Assembly: GCA_944389145.1 (NCBI GenBank)
Contig: CALXLH010000017.1
Coordinates: 1-44,160 of the forward strand
Direction of reading: 5' to 3'
DNA length: 44,160 bases
Origin: an uncultured Spirochaetaceae bacterium
GTDB lineage: Bacteria; Spirochaetota; Spirochaetia; Sphaerochaetales; Sphaerochaetaceae
The position numbers and the translations under genes are program-made. The notes below the pieces were generated by a model. The model worked only from the letters and a program-made list of their open reading frames with translations. It searched no databases and was not told the DNA's origin. Shown here one piece after another: positions 8,441 through 16,841 of the stretch (the stretch's first letter is position 1; each line of letters opens with the position of its first letter).

Positions 8441-9322
8441 TTAGAATCTCTCTAAGGTCTCTGCTGTCCTTCCGGCTGTTGACGGATCATGGTTCTCCAG
8501 AAGCCATGGTACATCAATGGCTCGGGAACGGAGCTCCTCTGCGAAGGCCTGCCATCTGAAGCAGCCAGTCAGGGCCGGTAGATCCCCGATCTTGAAGCCT
8601 GTTTCCGGATCAAGGCGATAATCCTTGCAGTGGATCGCGGCAATCCTGTCTCCGTAGATATCGAGGATATCACGGATGAAGGAACGCTCTGCCTCCTCTG
8701 TCGGAACTTCGAGGGGAACCCCGTCGGATTCGGGTATTCCTGCATAAGGGATGAGGTTGACGGGATCGAGGATGACCTTAAGGCGATCGGTGCCGAACGA
8801 ATCGAGGATCTTTCCCATCCGCTGGGCGCTGGATATCGAGTGGGAGCGGGCGACGGCTTCTATGGCGACGTATGCATCATCCTTCTCCGCCTCATCGAGC
8901 ATCTGGGAAAGGCTTTCCTTGAATATCTCGATGTTCCGGGGATCTGATGTGGCTATCGAGTAGCCGCCTGCGGCGCTTGCGGTTCCCGTTTCCGTCCCGA
9001 CGATAGGGCATCCGAATGCTCCTGTCAGCGAGAGGGATCTCCTGAATCGCCTGATCTCGTCCTTCCTCTTCTCCTCGTCGGGATGGATCGGGTTTATATA
9101 GCATCCGACGATGGCTACGGAGACTCCGTGGGCTTTGAGGCTGGCGGCCATGGATGATATATATTCCTCATCCCACTCCTGCCAGGGGCGGCACGAGGGA
9201 ATCACCTTCTTCAGCGCCAGCTGGATGAAGGCGGGGCATCTGGTCTGGGCTACTCGGCGCCCTAATGCATCGGCCGAGTCGAATGAGCCGAAGTCGTGGG
9301 CTCTGAATCCTATTCTTGGCAT
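8441..9322 (-). CDS. Sugar phosphate isomerase/epimerase (xylose isomerase-like TIM barrel)
   Basis: About 293 residues. The fold of the AP endonuclease 2/xylose isomerase-like family is indicated by IVGCYINPIHPDEEKR, VGTETGTA, VAIEAVARSHS, KVILDPVNLIPYAG, IAAIHCKDYR and LLENHD, the Glu/Asp/His positions that bind metal in this family. The start at 9322 is where homology begins (MPRIGFRAHDFG); there is no ribosome site before it. A weak promoter on this strand (TTGACT, 17 bp, TATCCT) ends about 7 nt before the ATG, so a leaderless mRNA is possible. It diverges from the GH28 gene with 48 bp between, so it may belong to the pectin regulon. Substrate unknown. Confidence 0.78.
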   Translation of the reverse strand: MPRIGFRAHDFGSFDSADALGRRVAQTRCPAFIQLALKKVIPSCRPWQEWDEEYISSMAASLKAHGVSVAIVGCYINPIHPDEEKRKDEIRRFRRSLSLTGAFGCPIVGTETGTASAAGGYSIATSDPRNIEIFKESLSQMLDEAEKDDAYVAIEAVARSHSISSAQRMGKILDSFGTDRLKVILDPVNLIPYAGIPESDGVPLEVPTEEAERSFIRDILDIYGDRIAAIHCKDYRLDPETGFKIGDLPALTGCFRWQAFAEELRSRAIDVPWLLENHDPSTAGRTAETLERF

Positions 9323-9370
9323 ATCGAAAGGATATGACGGGAATCTAGGGAAGTCAAAGCGGAGGTATAT

Positions 9371-10708
9371 ATGGCAGATCACATCTCTCGTGGAATCGTT
9401 CCAGATGGTCGTGATATCTCTCAGAGCCTCATGAAGGCGCTCGGTGAGGAAGGAGAGGTCATCCTTTCCGAAGGCGTGTACATGACCGGGCCGCTCTCCA
9501 TTCCTTCCCATTCACGCCTTATCCTTAAGAAGGGTGCCGTACTGTGCTTCAGGCCGGAGTTCGAGCTGTATGAGCCTGTCTTCACGCGATGGGAAGGCGT
9601 TAAGTGCTGGTGCATGCACCCCTGCCTTTTCGTCGATGAAGGAGAGGATATCACCATCGAAGGCGAGGGAACGATAGATGGCTCTGGAGAGCGATGGTGG
9701 AAGGAATGCCTGAGGAAGAAGGGAAAGGGACTTGGCCCAGATAGCGATCTTGAGCTTAGGTATGCTTCTCTGAATCCTGGCTATAAGGATCAGCCTGGTG
9801 GCGGCGGAGGCCGTGAGTTCCAGTTCATGAGGCCTCCTCTTATCCAGATCAGGAAGAGCCGTGATGTGAGGATAGAGGGCATAACCGTGCAGAATTCACC
9901 GTTCTGGACGATTCATCCGCTCTTCTCTGAGCATATAACGCTTAAGGACCTTAGGGTCCTCAACCCATATGAGGCGCCAAATACCGATGGCATAGATATC
10001 GAGTCATGCTCCCATGTCGCTGTGATAGGATGCCATGTGTTCGTCGGAGATGATGGCATAGCCCTCAAGTCAGGATCGGGCGCGGACGGCATAAGCGATA
10101 ACGTGCCTACGAAGGATATCCTTATAAGAGGCTGTACGGTCAAGGCTGCCCATGGAGGTGCCGTGATAGGTTCCGAGACTGCGGCGGAGATCTCTGGCGT
10201 TACTGTCGAGGACTGCCTCTTCGATGGTACGGACAGGGGAATACGCATCAAGACGAGAAGGGGAAGAGGAGGGCTCATCCATGACCTTGCCTTCAGGCGG
10301 ATAAGGATGCGGAGGAACCTCTGCCCGTTCGTCATAAACATGTATTACAGATGCGGTACCGATGATGCGTCCCTCTTCTCGCTCGATAAGCAGCCTGTCG
10401 TAGAGTCCACTCCGGATATCCATTCCATACTGATAGAGGATTGCCATGGCGATGATTCCTTATCCTCTGCCGGCATGGCCGTGGGACTGCCAGAGATGCC
10501 GATAAGGGATCTGACGATACGGAACTCTTCGTTCTCTGTGGCAGAGGATACCACTGCCTCTGTCGATGACAGCGATATGTACAGAGGCCTCCCTACGCCT
10601 CCTTCCAGAGGCTTCCGCCTGAGGAACGTGGAGGTCAGGCTCGATAACGTAAGCGTAAAGTGCGATGGCGAGCGGATCATAAGGGAAGAAGGGACCGTGG
10701 TCCTCTGA
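9371..10708 (+). CDS. Glycoside hydrolase family 28, polygalacturonase-like, cytoplasmic
   Basis: A 445-residue right-handed beta-helix enzyme that hydrolyses galacturonide linkages. GH28 landmarks are present in order: GEGTIDGSG, VQNSPFWTIHP, NTDGID (204-209) with a catalytic Asp, VGDDG (D227, D228), the AHGGAVIGSE stretch replacing the usual GHG, and RIKT. There is no signal peptide, so it probably acts on imported oligogalacturonides as an exo-enzyme. GGAGG 6 nt upstream supports the ATG at 9371. Length fits bacterial exo-polygalacturonases. It ends at a shared terminator facing the KDPG aldolase gene. Rhamnogalacturonan activity is an alternative within GH28. Confidence 0.9.
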   Translation: MADHISRGIVPDGRDISQSLMKALGEEGEVILSEGVYMTGPLSIPSHSRLILKKGAVLCFRPEFELYEPVFTRWEGVKCWCMHPCLFVDEGEDITIEGEGTIDGSGERWWKECLRKKGKGLGPDSDLELRYASLNPGYKDQPGGGGGREFQFMRPPLIQIRKSRDVRIEGITVQNSPFWTIHPLFSEHITLKDLRVLNPYEAPNTDGIDIESCSHVAVIGCHVFVGDDGIALKSGSGADGISDNVPTKDILIRGCTVKAAHGGAVIGSETAAEISGVTVEDCLFDGTDRGIRIKTRRGRGGLIHDLAFRRIRMRRNLCPFVINMYYRCGTDDASLFSLDKQPVVESTPDIHSILIEDCHGDDSLSSAGMAVGLPEMPIRDLTIRNSSFSVAEDTTASVDDSDMYRGLPTPPSRGFRLRNVEVRLDNVSVKCDGERIIREEGTVVL

Positions 10709-10737
10709 TTCCATTGCGTGTATGTATCATGAAAGGA

Positions 10738-10765
10738 AAGGCCCTGCCGCGAAGCAGAGCCTTTT
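10738..10765. terminator. Bidirectional Rho-independent terminator
   Basis: AAGGCCCTGC-CGCGAA-GCAGAGCCTT forms a stem with one C/A mismatch. It has T residues on the plus strand and A residues ahead of it (T on the minus strand), between the converging GH28 and aldolase genes. Confidence 0.75.
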
Positions 10766-10785
10766 CTTATGCAAGCCTGTGATGC

Positions 10786-11748
10786 TTACTTTACGAGATG
10801 GATAGCGAAGCCTCCGATCTCCTCGTTGAGATAGCAGACCTTCATCCTGCCCTTCGCATCATATGCGACGGTCTCCTCGTTGACGGTGAATCCCTTGTTC
10901 TTGAGGAAGTAGACGGTTCTCTCAAGATCATAGCACCTGAAGGCGAGGTGGCCGTTCTTGCCGAGGTAGTTCTTCTTCATGACCTCGATCTCCTTGTTCA
11001 TGAAGATGGAGCTATTGCCGTTCTTAATCTCAAGGCCAAGCTTAGCGAACTCGTCAGCAACGCCAGCCGCGGCATCCGCATCCGGGAGGTTGATGCCGAC
11101 ATGGGCAAGCTCAAGTCCCTGAAGCTTGACATTAGCTTCCTTGCAGAGCCTTGTGATCTCATCCCAGTTCTCATTGGCGATGAGGTCTGCCTTTACCATC
11201 CATGAGCCTCCGATCGCGAGGACATTGGATGCCTTCGCATAGTCGGGGAGGTTGTTCGGATTGATTCCTCCGGTGGTCATGAACCTTACCTGAGAGAACG
11301 GGCCGGAGAGATCCTTGAGCATTGCGACACCGCCAGAAGCCTCTGCCGGGAAGAACTTGAGGACATCAAGGCCCATGGAAAGACCCATCTCGATCTCAGA
11401 CGGCGTGCATACGCCAGGAACTACCGGGATGTTATGGGAGAGACACCACTCGACCGTCTCCCTGTTGAAGCCTGCGGATACGATGAACTTGGCACCGGCC
11501 GCGACGGCCTTCTCTGCGAGCTGCGGATTGATTACCGTTCCGGCTCCGACGACCATGTCCGGATAAGCCGCGGTAACCTTCTTGATGGCTTCCTCAGCAG
11601 CTGCTGTCCTGAATGTGATCTCGGCTGAGTTGATACCTCCGTCGATCATTGCCTTTGCGAGAGGCACTGCCTTTTCCGCATCATCGATCTTCACCACTGG
11701 AACGATGCCAGAATCATGGAAGAAGGTGTAGAGTTCGTCTCTTGTCAT
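10786..11748 (-). CDS. eda: KDPG/KHG aldolase fused to a VOC (glyoxalase-fold) domain
   Basis: A 320-residue two-domain protein. Residues 1-205 are a class I 2-keto-3-deoxy-6-phosphogluconate aldolase, giving pyruvate and glyceraldehyde-3-phosphate: E43 and R47 in AEITFRT, GAGTV, and Schiff-base lysine K131 in VLKFFPAEASGG, then MTTGGINPNN. Residues about 212-320 begin ELAHVGINLPDADAA and contain NGHLAFRCYDLERTVYFLKNKGF, a VOC/glyoxalase-like repeat. Ordinary Eda has about 210 residues. ATG at 11748 is chosen because AAGGAG lies 9 nt upstream; an in-frame TTG at 11754 is too close. It diverges from kdgK over a KdgR-like site, completing the hexuronate pathway. Confidence 0.93.
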   Translation of the reverse strand: MTRDELYTFFHDSGIVPVVKIDDAEKAVPLAKAMIDGGINSAEITFRTAAAEEAIKKVTAAYPDMVVGAGTVINPQLAEKAVAAGAKFIVSAGFNRETVEWCLSHNIPVVPGVCTPSEIEMGLSMGLDVLKFFPAEASGGVAMLKDLSGPFSQVRFMTTGGINPNNLPDYAKASNVLAIGGSWMVKADLIANENWDEITRLCKEANVKLQGLELAHVGINLPDADAAAGVADEFAKLGLEIKNGNSSIFMNKEIEVMKKNYLGKNGHLAFRCYDLERTVYFLKNKGFTVNEETVAYDAKGRMKVCYLNEEIGGFAIHLVK

Positions 11749-11803
11749 AATCAAACTGCTCCTTATGAAACCTGATGGCTTATCTTATCATAGGACAAGG
11801 AAA

Positions 11804-11822
11804 AATGAAACATCGTTTCGTT
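11804..11822. promoter_or_regulatory. Candidate KdgR (IclR-family) operator
   Basis: AATGAAACATCGTTTCGTT matches the enterobacterial KdgR consensus AATRAAAYRNYRTTTYATT at 18 of 19 positions, with perfect inner arms GAAAC-ATC-GTTTC. It sits 5 bp upstream of the kdgK -35 box and over the -35 region of a possible aldolase promoter (TATGAT at 11787-11792, minus strand). A KdgR-like regulator is encoded at 24015-24788. Confidence 0.72.
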
Positions 11823-11827
11823 TCGCC

Positions 11828-11856
11828 TTGACCACTCTGCGAGTGGAATCTACAAT
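11828..11856 (+). promoter_or_regulatory. kdgK promoter with palindrome in the spacer
   Basis: TTGACC and TACAAT are separated by exactly 17 bp; transcription would begin about 25 nt before the kdgK start. The spacer region contains the perfect inverted repeat CCACTC-TGC-GAGTGG (11832-11846), overlapping the end of the -35 box, which could be a second operator. Confidence 0.75.
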
Positions 11857-11887
11857 AGTTGACTGTAATATCTAATCGGAGGATTGT

Positions 11888-12919
11888 ATGTCCAAATACG
11901 TTACATTCGGTGAAATCATGCTTCGCCTCAGAAGCCCTGAGCTCTATCGTCTTTTCCAGACTCCATCCTTGGAAGCCACGTTCGGTGGCGGAGAGGCCAA
12001 TGTCGCTGTCTCCCTTTCCATCTTCGGAGAGGATGCCGTGTTCGTTTCGGCACTTCCAGAGAATGCCGTAGGCGAGGCTGCCGAGAGGGAGCTGATGAAG
12101 TATGGCGTGGACACCTCTGCTATCAAGAAGGTGAAGGGCGGAAGGCTTGGAATCTATTTCCTTGAGACCGGTGCGAACCAGAGGCCTTCTCTTGTCGTAT
12201 ACGACCGCGCAGAGTCCGCTATCGCGAAGGCTGTTCCTTCTGACTTCGACTTCGATGCGATCATGAAGGGAGCGACATGGTTCCACACCACGGGCATCAC
12301 TCCTGCTATCAGCCAGGGTGCTGCGGATTGCGCGCTTGCGGCTATGAAGGCTGCCAAGAAGGCTGGAGCTACCGTATCTATCGACCTTAACTTCCGCAAG
12401 AAGCTCTGGAACTATGGCAAGACCGCTCCAGAGGTGATGAGAGAGCTTACGAAGTATGCTGATGTGGTCATCGCCAATGAGGAGGATATCCAGAAGTGCC
12501 TTGGAATCGAGGCTGACAGCGATGTTACCTCCGGCAAGCTTGATACGAAGGTCTATGAGGAGCTTGCAGCAAAGGTCAAGGAGCAGTTCCCGAACGTATC
12601 TGTCGTGGCTATCACGCTTCGTGAGTCCAAGAGCGCAGATCACAACGGCTGGTCCGCAGCGCTTTCCGGAAAGACAGGCTTCTATCTTTCCAGGCACTAC
12701 GAGATCACGGATATCGTCGATCGCGTAGGTGGCGGCGACAGCTTCGCAGCCGGCATCATCTATGCTCTCTCTCATTTTGAGGATGAGCAGTATGCGATCA
12801 ACTTCGCAGTCGCATCTTCCTGCCTCAAGCACTCCATCTTCGGAGACTTCAACCTTACCCGCCTCTCTGAGGTCAAGGCACTGGCAGAGGGAGATGGATC
12901 AGGCCGCGTACAGCGCTAA
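11888..12919 (+). CDS. kdgK: 2-keto-3-deoxygluconate kinase (PfkB family)
   Basis: A 343-residue PfkB-family sugar kinase. It opens with the family's FGEIMLRL and [13 protein letters not shown] (substrate glycine motif), has [11 protein letters not shown] typical of KDG kinases, and the C-terminal signature [13 protein letters not shown] with catalytic Asp near 284. It phosphorylates 2-keto-3-deoxygluconate to KDPG, feeding the divergently encoded aldolase. CGGAGG lies 6 nt before the ATG. A hairpin follows its stop, before the esterase gene. General PfkB homology alone would not give the substrate, but the aldolase and uxa genes do. Confidence 0.93.
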   Translation: MSKYVTFGEIMLRLRSPELYRLFQTPSLEATFGGGEANVAVSLSIFGEDAVFVSALPENAVGEAAERELMKYGVDTSAIKKVKGGRLGIYFLETGANQRPSLVVYDRAESAIAKAVPSDFDFDAIMKGATWFHTTGITPAISQGAADCALAAMKAAKKAGATVSIDLNFRKKLWNYGKTAPEVMRELTKYADVVIANEEDIQKCLGIEADSDVTSGKLDTKVYEELAAKVKEQFPNVSVVAITLRESKSADHNGWSAALSGKTGFYLSRHYEITDIVDRVGGGDSFAAGIIYALSHFEDEQYAINFAVASSCLKHSIFGDFNLTRLSEVKALAEGDGSGRVQR

Positions 12920-12933
12920 GCCATTACGCAGGG

Positions 12934-12953
12934 CAGCGTGCTTCGGCACGCTG
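12934..12953 (+). terminator. Hairpin after kdgK (terminator or attenuator)
   Basis: CAGCGTGC-TTCG-GCACGCTG is a perfect 8-bp stem with a stable TTCG tetraloop, followed by TTTCTGT. The next gene starts 23 nt later, so it may only partly stop transcription or protect the upstream mRNA. Confidence 0.65.
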
Positions 12954-12975
12954 TTTCTGTCTCTGAGGAGAAGCG

Positions 12976-13659
12976 ATGTCCAGGATAATGCTTCTTGGTG
13001 ATTCCACATGTGCTGCCAAGAGTCCCGATGCACGGCCGGAGACCGGCTGGGGGGAGATGCTTCCCCGATTCGTCTATGATGGATGGACAGTTGATAACCG
13101 GGCCATCAACGGACTTGCTACCAAGGATATGATAGCCCGGGGGCTCTTTCAGGAAGCCTTGGATAACCTTTCCCCCGGAGATATCGTACTGATACAGTTC
13201 GGCCATAATGACAGTAAGGTTGATGATCCTGCCAGATACTCCGCTCCATGGACGGAGTACATCGTCAATCTCGTTTATATCACAAGCAGGATAAAGGTTA
13301 AGGGGGCCCTTCCCGTTATCATCACGTCCATCGCCAGGCGCAGGTTCTCAGAGGGCCTCATCATAGATACCCATGGCGACTATCCTGCGGCGGCTAAGGC
13401 CGCGGCTCATCAGTCGGGATGTCCCTGCATAGACATGACGGTTCCTACGATGGTCGCCCTGCAGGCGATGGGGGAGGAGGGCTCAAAGGAGTGCTTCATG
13501 CGATTTGACGCCGGGCTCTATCCTAACTACCCGGAAGGGAACTATGATGACACCCACCTCAGGCCGAGAGGGGCGGAGTGGGCCGCCTCCATGATCGCGG
13601 AGAGGCTGAAGCCCCTGTTCCCCGATGTGTTCCTTACTGCTTCCACGAAAGCGGATTAG
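12976..13659 (+). CDS. CE12-type rhamnogalacturonan acetylesterase (SGNH hydrolase)
   Basis: A 227-residue SGNH/GDSL esterase. Block I GDST carries nucleophile S10, the ING at 44-46 gives the block II glycine, GHND at 76-79 is block III, and DDTHLRPRG provides D191 or D192 and H194. The arrangement and size match carbohydrate esterase family 12 enzymes that deacetylate pectic rhamnogalacturonan. No signal peptide is seen, suggesting it works on imported oligosaccharides. GAGGAG is 5-6 nt upstream. Its 3' end overlaps the convergent response regulator gene by 26 bp. Acetyl-xylan or other acetyl substrates remain possible. Confidence 0.87.
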   Translation: MSRIMLLGDSTCAAKSPDARPETGWGEMLPRFVYDGWTVDNRAINGLATKDMIARGLFQEALDNLSPGDIVLIQFGHNDSKVDDPARYSAPWTEYIVNLVYITSRIKVKGALPVIITSIARRRFSEGLIIDTHGDYPAAAKAAAHQSGCPCIDMTVPTMVALQAMGEEGSKECFMRFDAGLYPNYPEGNYDDTHLRPRGAEWAASMIAERLKPLFPDVFLTASTKAD

Positions 13660-14971
13660 TTCCGAATACCTGCCTGTATGTACGGCTGAAGTGCGCCGGA
13701 TCGGAGTATCCGACCAGCTCGGCTATCTGGTAGAGCTTCAGATTCGTGGTCTTCATCAGCTCCTGAGCCTTCTCCATCCTGGCCTTCTTCAGGTAATCCC
13801 TGAATGATATCCCCATCTTCTGCTTGAAGAACGCTGACAGGTAGTTGGGATGCATCTCAAGCATGCGGGCCGTTGATTCAAGTGATATATCCTTGCCTAG
13901 GTTATCGGCTATGTATCTCCGTATCTTCTCAATCCTCATGTCCTCCGCAGGGCTCATATGGGCCTGCTGGATATAGAACGGTATGATCGAGTGCAAGGCC
14001 TCCCGTATCTCGCTTATCGTATGGCTGTTTATCAGGGCCTCGTTGAAGTCCATGTCGGAAAACAGGTTCTTCTGGAGTATATGTATCATGTCCGGATTAT
14101 CCTCAAGCATCTGGTAGAACCATAGCGATATCGAGCGGATCGTGAACTCCCTTGCGGCCCTCTGATAGGCGAAGCTGCCCACGAGCATATCCGCATAGTG
14201 GGTGAAGGTACGCTCCTTTCCCATGGATACCGCTTCCGCCATCTTCCTGAACAGCTCCGTGGCTGATATCTCCGGAAGCTCCCGCGGATGTATGTCGTTG
14301 AATGTGTCGATGAGCCTGGAGCATAGCATGGCGGCAAGCTCATCCCTGTCCATTCCTTCCTCCTCCGCTGCCGGGATGGAAAGGAACGGTGATCGGAAGC
14401 CTTCCATAAGCGGCCTGAACGAGTCGGAGTCGCTTGATAGGATGGTATATTCCCTCTGATACTGCTCTTGATGATAGGGGATATCCTCCGCGGCCATGGC
14501 AGATACCAGCCTCGATAGCAGTGCTGCGCCTTCCTTGCTATCGGTCTGTAGCATTACCGTATGATGCAGAGGGATGATGCCTCCATACTTCTCATTGCCT
14601 TCCGGAATCTCCTCTGATGATATCGTGAGGATGCTTCTTATCGCGGCGATGAGTTCCCCCTGGTTCACAGGCTTGAGAAGATAATCCGATGCTCCGTGGA
14701 GAAGGGCGTTGCGAACCTTCGAGTAGTCATCGTAGCATGATATCACGAGGATGGGGATGGCCCTATCTATCCTCTCGATCAGCTCCTCCCCGCTCAGCCT
14801 CGGCATCTCCATATCCGTGATCACAAGGTCATATGCCCTCTCCTCGATGCTGTTCCAGGCGCTCATGCCATCATAGCATTCCGTTATAGATATCTCAGGA
14901 AAGGCCTCCTTGATCATCATCGACATCCCCTGGGTTATGAGCTTGTCATCATCTGCTATCAGTATCTCCAT
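13634..14971 (-). CDS. Response regulator with AraC-type DNA-binding domain (YesN-like)
   Basis: About 445 residues. An N-terminal receiver domain starts MEILIADDD, with phosphoacceptor D53 in VITDMEMP, the switch Ser in VISCYDD and the conserved Lys in LLKPV. A central region of about 200 residues has no clear fold. The C-terminal 100 residues are two AraC helix-turn-helix motifs (DISLESTARMLEMHPNYLSA and LYQIAELVGYSDPAHFSR). It follows the sensor kinase gene with a short overlap and most likely activates the ABC transporter operon starting at 16842, the usual arrangement for YesMN pairs. An ATG at 14980 in the same frame is an alternative start. Confidence 0.92.
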   Translation of the reverse strand: MEILIADDDKLITQGMSMMIKEAFPEISITECYDGMSAWNSIEERAYDLVITDMEMPRLSGEELIERIDRAIPILVISCYDDYSKVRNALLHGASDYLLKPVNQGELIAAIRSILTISSEEIPEGNEKYGGIIPLHHTVMLQTDSKEGAALLSRLVSAMAAEDIPYHQEQYQREYTILSSDSDSFRPLMEGFRSPFLSIPAAEEEGMDRDELAAMLCSRLIDTFNDIHPRELPEISATELFRKMAEAVSMGKERTFTHYADMLVGSFAYQRAAREFTIRSISLWFYQMLEDNPDMIHILQKNLFSDMDFNEALINSHTISEIREALHSIIPFYIQQAHMSPAEDMRIEKIRRYIADNLGKDISLESTARMLEMHPNYLSAFFKQKMGISFRDYLKKARMEKAQELMKTTNLKLYQIAELVGYSDPAHFSRTYRQVFGTNPLSWKQ

Positions 14972-16712
14972 CGTCCTCATCCTCTATCGTGATCGTTACT
15001 GAACAGCCTTTGCCTTCCACCGCGTTCAGCTCCATGCTGCAGCGGTCCGGGAAGATAAGCGAGAGCCGGCGTCGTATGTTCCCCAGCCCGATATGTCCTT
15101 CCTGAAGCTCCCCATCATCCATGCGCAAGAGCCTCCCTCTGACCTCTTCAAGGCGCTCGCTGTCCATTCCCTCGCCATCATCGGCTATCGTTATGACAGA
15201 GGTCCTGCCGGATCTGTACGCGAATATCGTTATGGTTCCAGACAGCCTGCCTCTGTCGAAGCCATGGATGATGCTGTTCTCTATGATCGGCTGAAGGGTT
15301 ATGCGGGGCAGGCGGAGGCTTAAGCTTCCTTCGATCACGGTGTTCAGCGTTATCTCTCCCTGTGATCTTATGTTCGATATCAGCAAGTAATGGCGCACGT
15401 TCTCCACCTCATCGGAGAGCGTTACGAGATCATTTGACCTTGTCAGCCCGTACTTCAGCAGCTCAGACAGCTCGGTGAGTATCTGGTATACCGTCCTGTC
15501 GTTGTTCCTGTAGGCTGTCATGCGTGCCGAATCGAGGGTGTTGTAGAGGAAGTGCCTGTTGATCTGGCTGCGAAGCACCTGCAGTTCCGACTCCTTCATC
15601 TCAAGGTTCTTCTTGTACACGGTCTGGATCAGATTGCTTATCTCTTCCGACATGCTGTTGAGCGCCGTGCCGATCTCCTGCATCTCAGGTGACTGCAGAT
15701 CCTCTATCCTGACCGAGAAGTCTCCTTTCCCGAGCTTCCTGACAGAGCTGATGATATGGCTCACGGAACTCTGGATGCTCCGTATGATCATCCTGCTGAA
15801 TACCGCCATGAATATCGTGAAGGCAACTGCGAGGAGCAGGATCACTATGGAGGGTATGCTGATGGATCTCAGAAGCGTGAGGTACGGCGTCGCTATTAGT
15901 GTCAGGAAGCGTCCATCCTCCGATAGCGCGAACGAAAGCATATACCCGTCCTCTATGATCCTCCATGGCTGATCCAGGGCGAGGCTGAATCCCAGGGGAA
16001 GGGAGGAGTAGATCATATCCCCGGAAGGTATCTCAAGGAGCGCGGCCCTCTGATCGGCCAGTATGAGGTTTCTCTCGAGTATCCTCTGGATATTCCCGAT
16101 GCTGATTCCCGCTACGACGAATCCTACGGGCATGTACTTCTCTGCGTAGATGATCGCCCTTGCCGCGTAGATCTGATCCCCGTCAGGAAGCCCTATCTCC
16201 CCCGTAAGCAGCACAGGCGTTCCCTTTGCGTCCAGCACTCTCTGCATCCATGGCTGCTCATTTCCTAGATTGATGGTCTCAGAGCGATTGTATGTACGCG
16301 TAAGATCCATGAACATGCCGGTTCCGGCCATATTTACCACGGCGATGGAATCGATGGTTGAGTTCAGGCTCAGTACGTTCATCATCTCCGTCTCCAGTGT
16401 CCTTATCTCCTGATATGAGAGGACGGGCCCCTCCGTGTTGCCAAGAAGCACGTTCATCGTAGCATTCGGCGTGCCGTTCGCTTCCCTAAGCAGCGGGAAT
16501 AGCGTTATCGTCTCCTGCTCATGGTAAAGCTGAGCCGCGCGAGAGGCGGCCTGTTCCGCTATCTGGTCGGACCGCTCCGCGATCGAGCCGATCTCCCCGT
16601 AGTATTCGATGCGCAGTATGAAGATGAGCGACAGGATGGTGAAGATCAGGCTGATGCCTTGCAGAAACAGCAGCTTCCTTCTCAGGCTTATCCCGTGCAG
16701 TAGCGTTCTCAT
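14949..16712 (-). CDS. LytS/YesM-type sensor histidine kinase
   Basis: About 587 residues. One membrane helix near the N terminus (LLFLQGISLIFTILSLIFIL), an extracellular sensor domain, a second helix (SIVILLLAVAFTIFMAVF), a HAMP segment, then a His_kinase domain with H387 and an HATPase with PIIENSIIHGF, DDGEGM and GLGNIRRRL. The phosphorylation motif reads QINRHFLYNTL; relatives nearly always have Pro where Arg stands before the His. The start at 16712 is the first ATG; a TTG at 16748 also lies in frame, and neither has a strong ribosome site. It is divergent to the solute-binding protein gene and probably senses an extracellular sugar. Confidence 0.9.
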   Translation of the reverse strand: MRTLLHGISLRRKLLFLQGISLIFTILSLIFILRIEYYGEIGSIAERSDQIAEQAASRAAQLYHEQETITLFPLLREANGTPNATMNVLLGNTEGPVLSYQEIRTLETEMMNVLSLNSTIDSIAVVNMAGTGMFMDLTRTYNRSETINLGNEQPWMQRVLDAKGTPVLLTGEIGLPDGDQIYAARAIIYAEKYMPVGFVVAGISIGNIQRILERNLILADQRAALLEIPSGDMIYSSLPLGFSLALDQPWRIIEDGYMLSFALSEDGRFLTLIATPYLTLLRSISIPSIVILLLAVAFTIFMAVFSRMIIRSIQSSVSHIISSVRKLGKGDFSVRIEDLQSPEMQEIGTALNSMSEEISNLIQTVYKKNLEMKESELQVLRSQINRHFLYNTLDSARMTAYRNNDRTVYQILTELSELLKYGLTRSNDLVTLSDEVENVRHYLLISNIRSQGEITLNTVIEGSLSLRLPRITLQPIIENSIIHGFDRGRLSGTITIFAYRSGRTSVITIADDGEGMDSERLEEVRGRLLRMDDGELQEGHIGLGNIRRRLSLIFPDRCSMELNAVEGKGCSVTITIEDEDDGDTDSR

Positions 16713-16841
16713 AGGATGATCGTAGCTCTGAATCTTAAGAAATGGCAAGAAATACTATCATCATCCATTTATGTTTGCCCAAGCCGCTATAGAATCGAAG
16801 AAAAAGATGGATATCTGATCTGATTTCACAAAGGAGGAAAC

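Noticed and set aside
11780-12832. A 350-codon open frame antisense to kdgK
   Set aside because: Shadow of a well-supported PfkB kinase; it would also run through the kdgK promoter and KdgR-like site.
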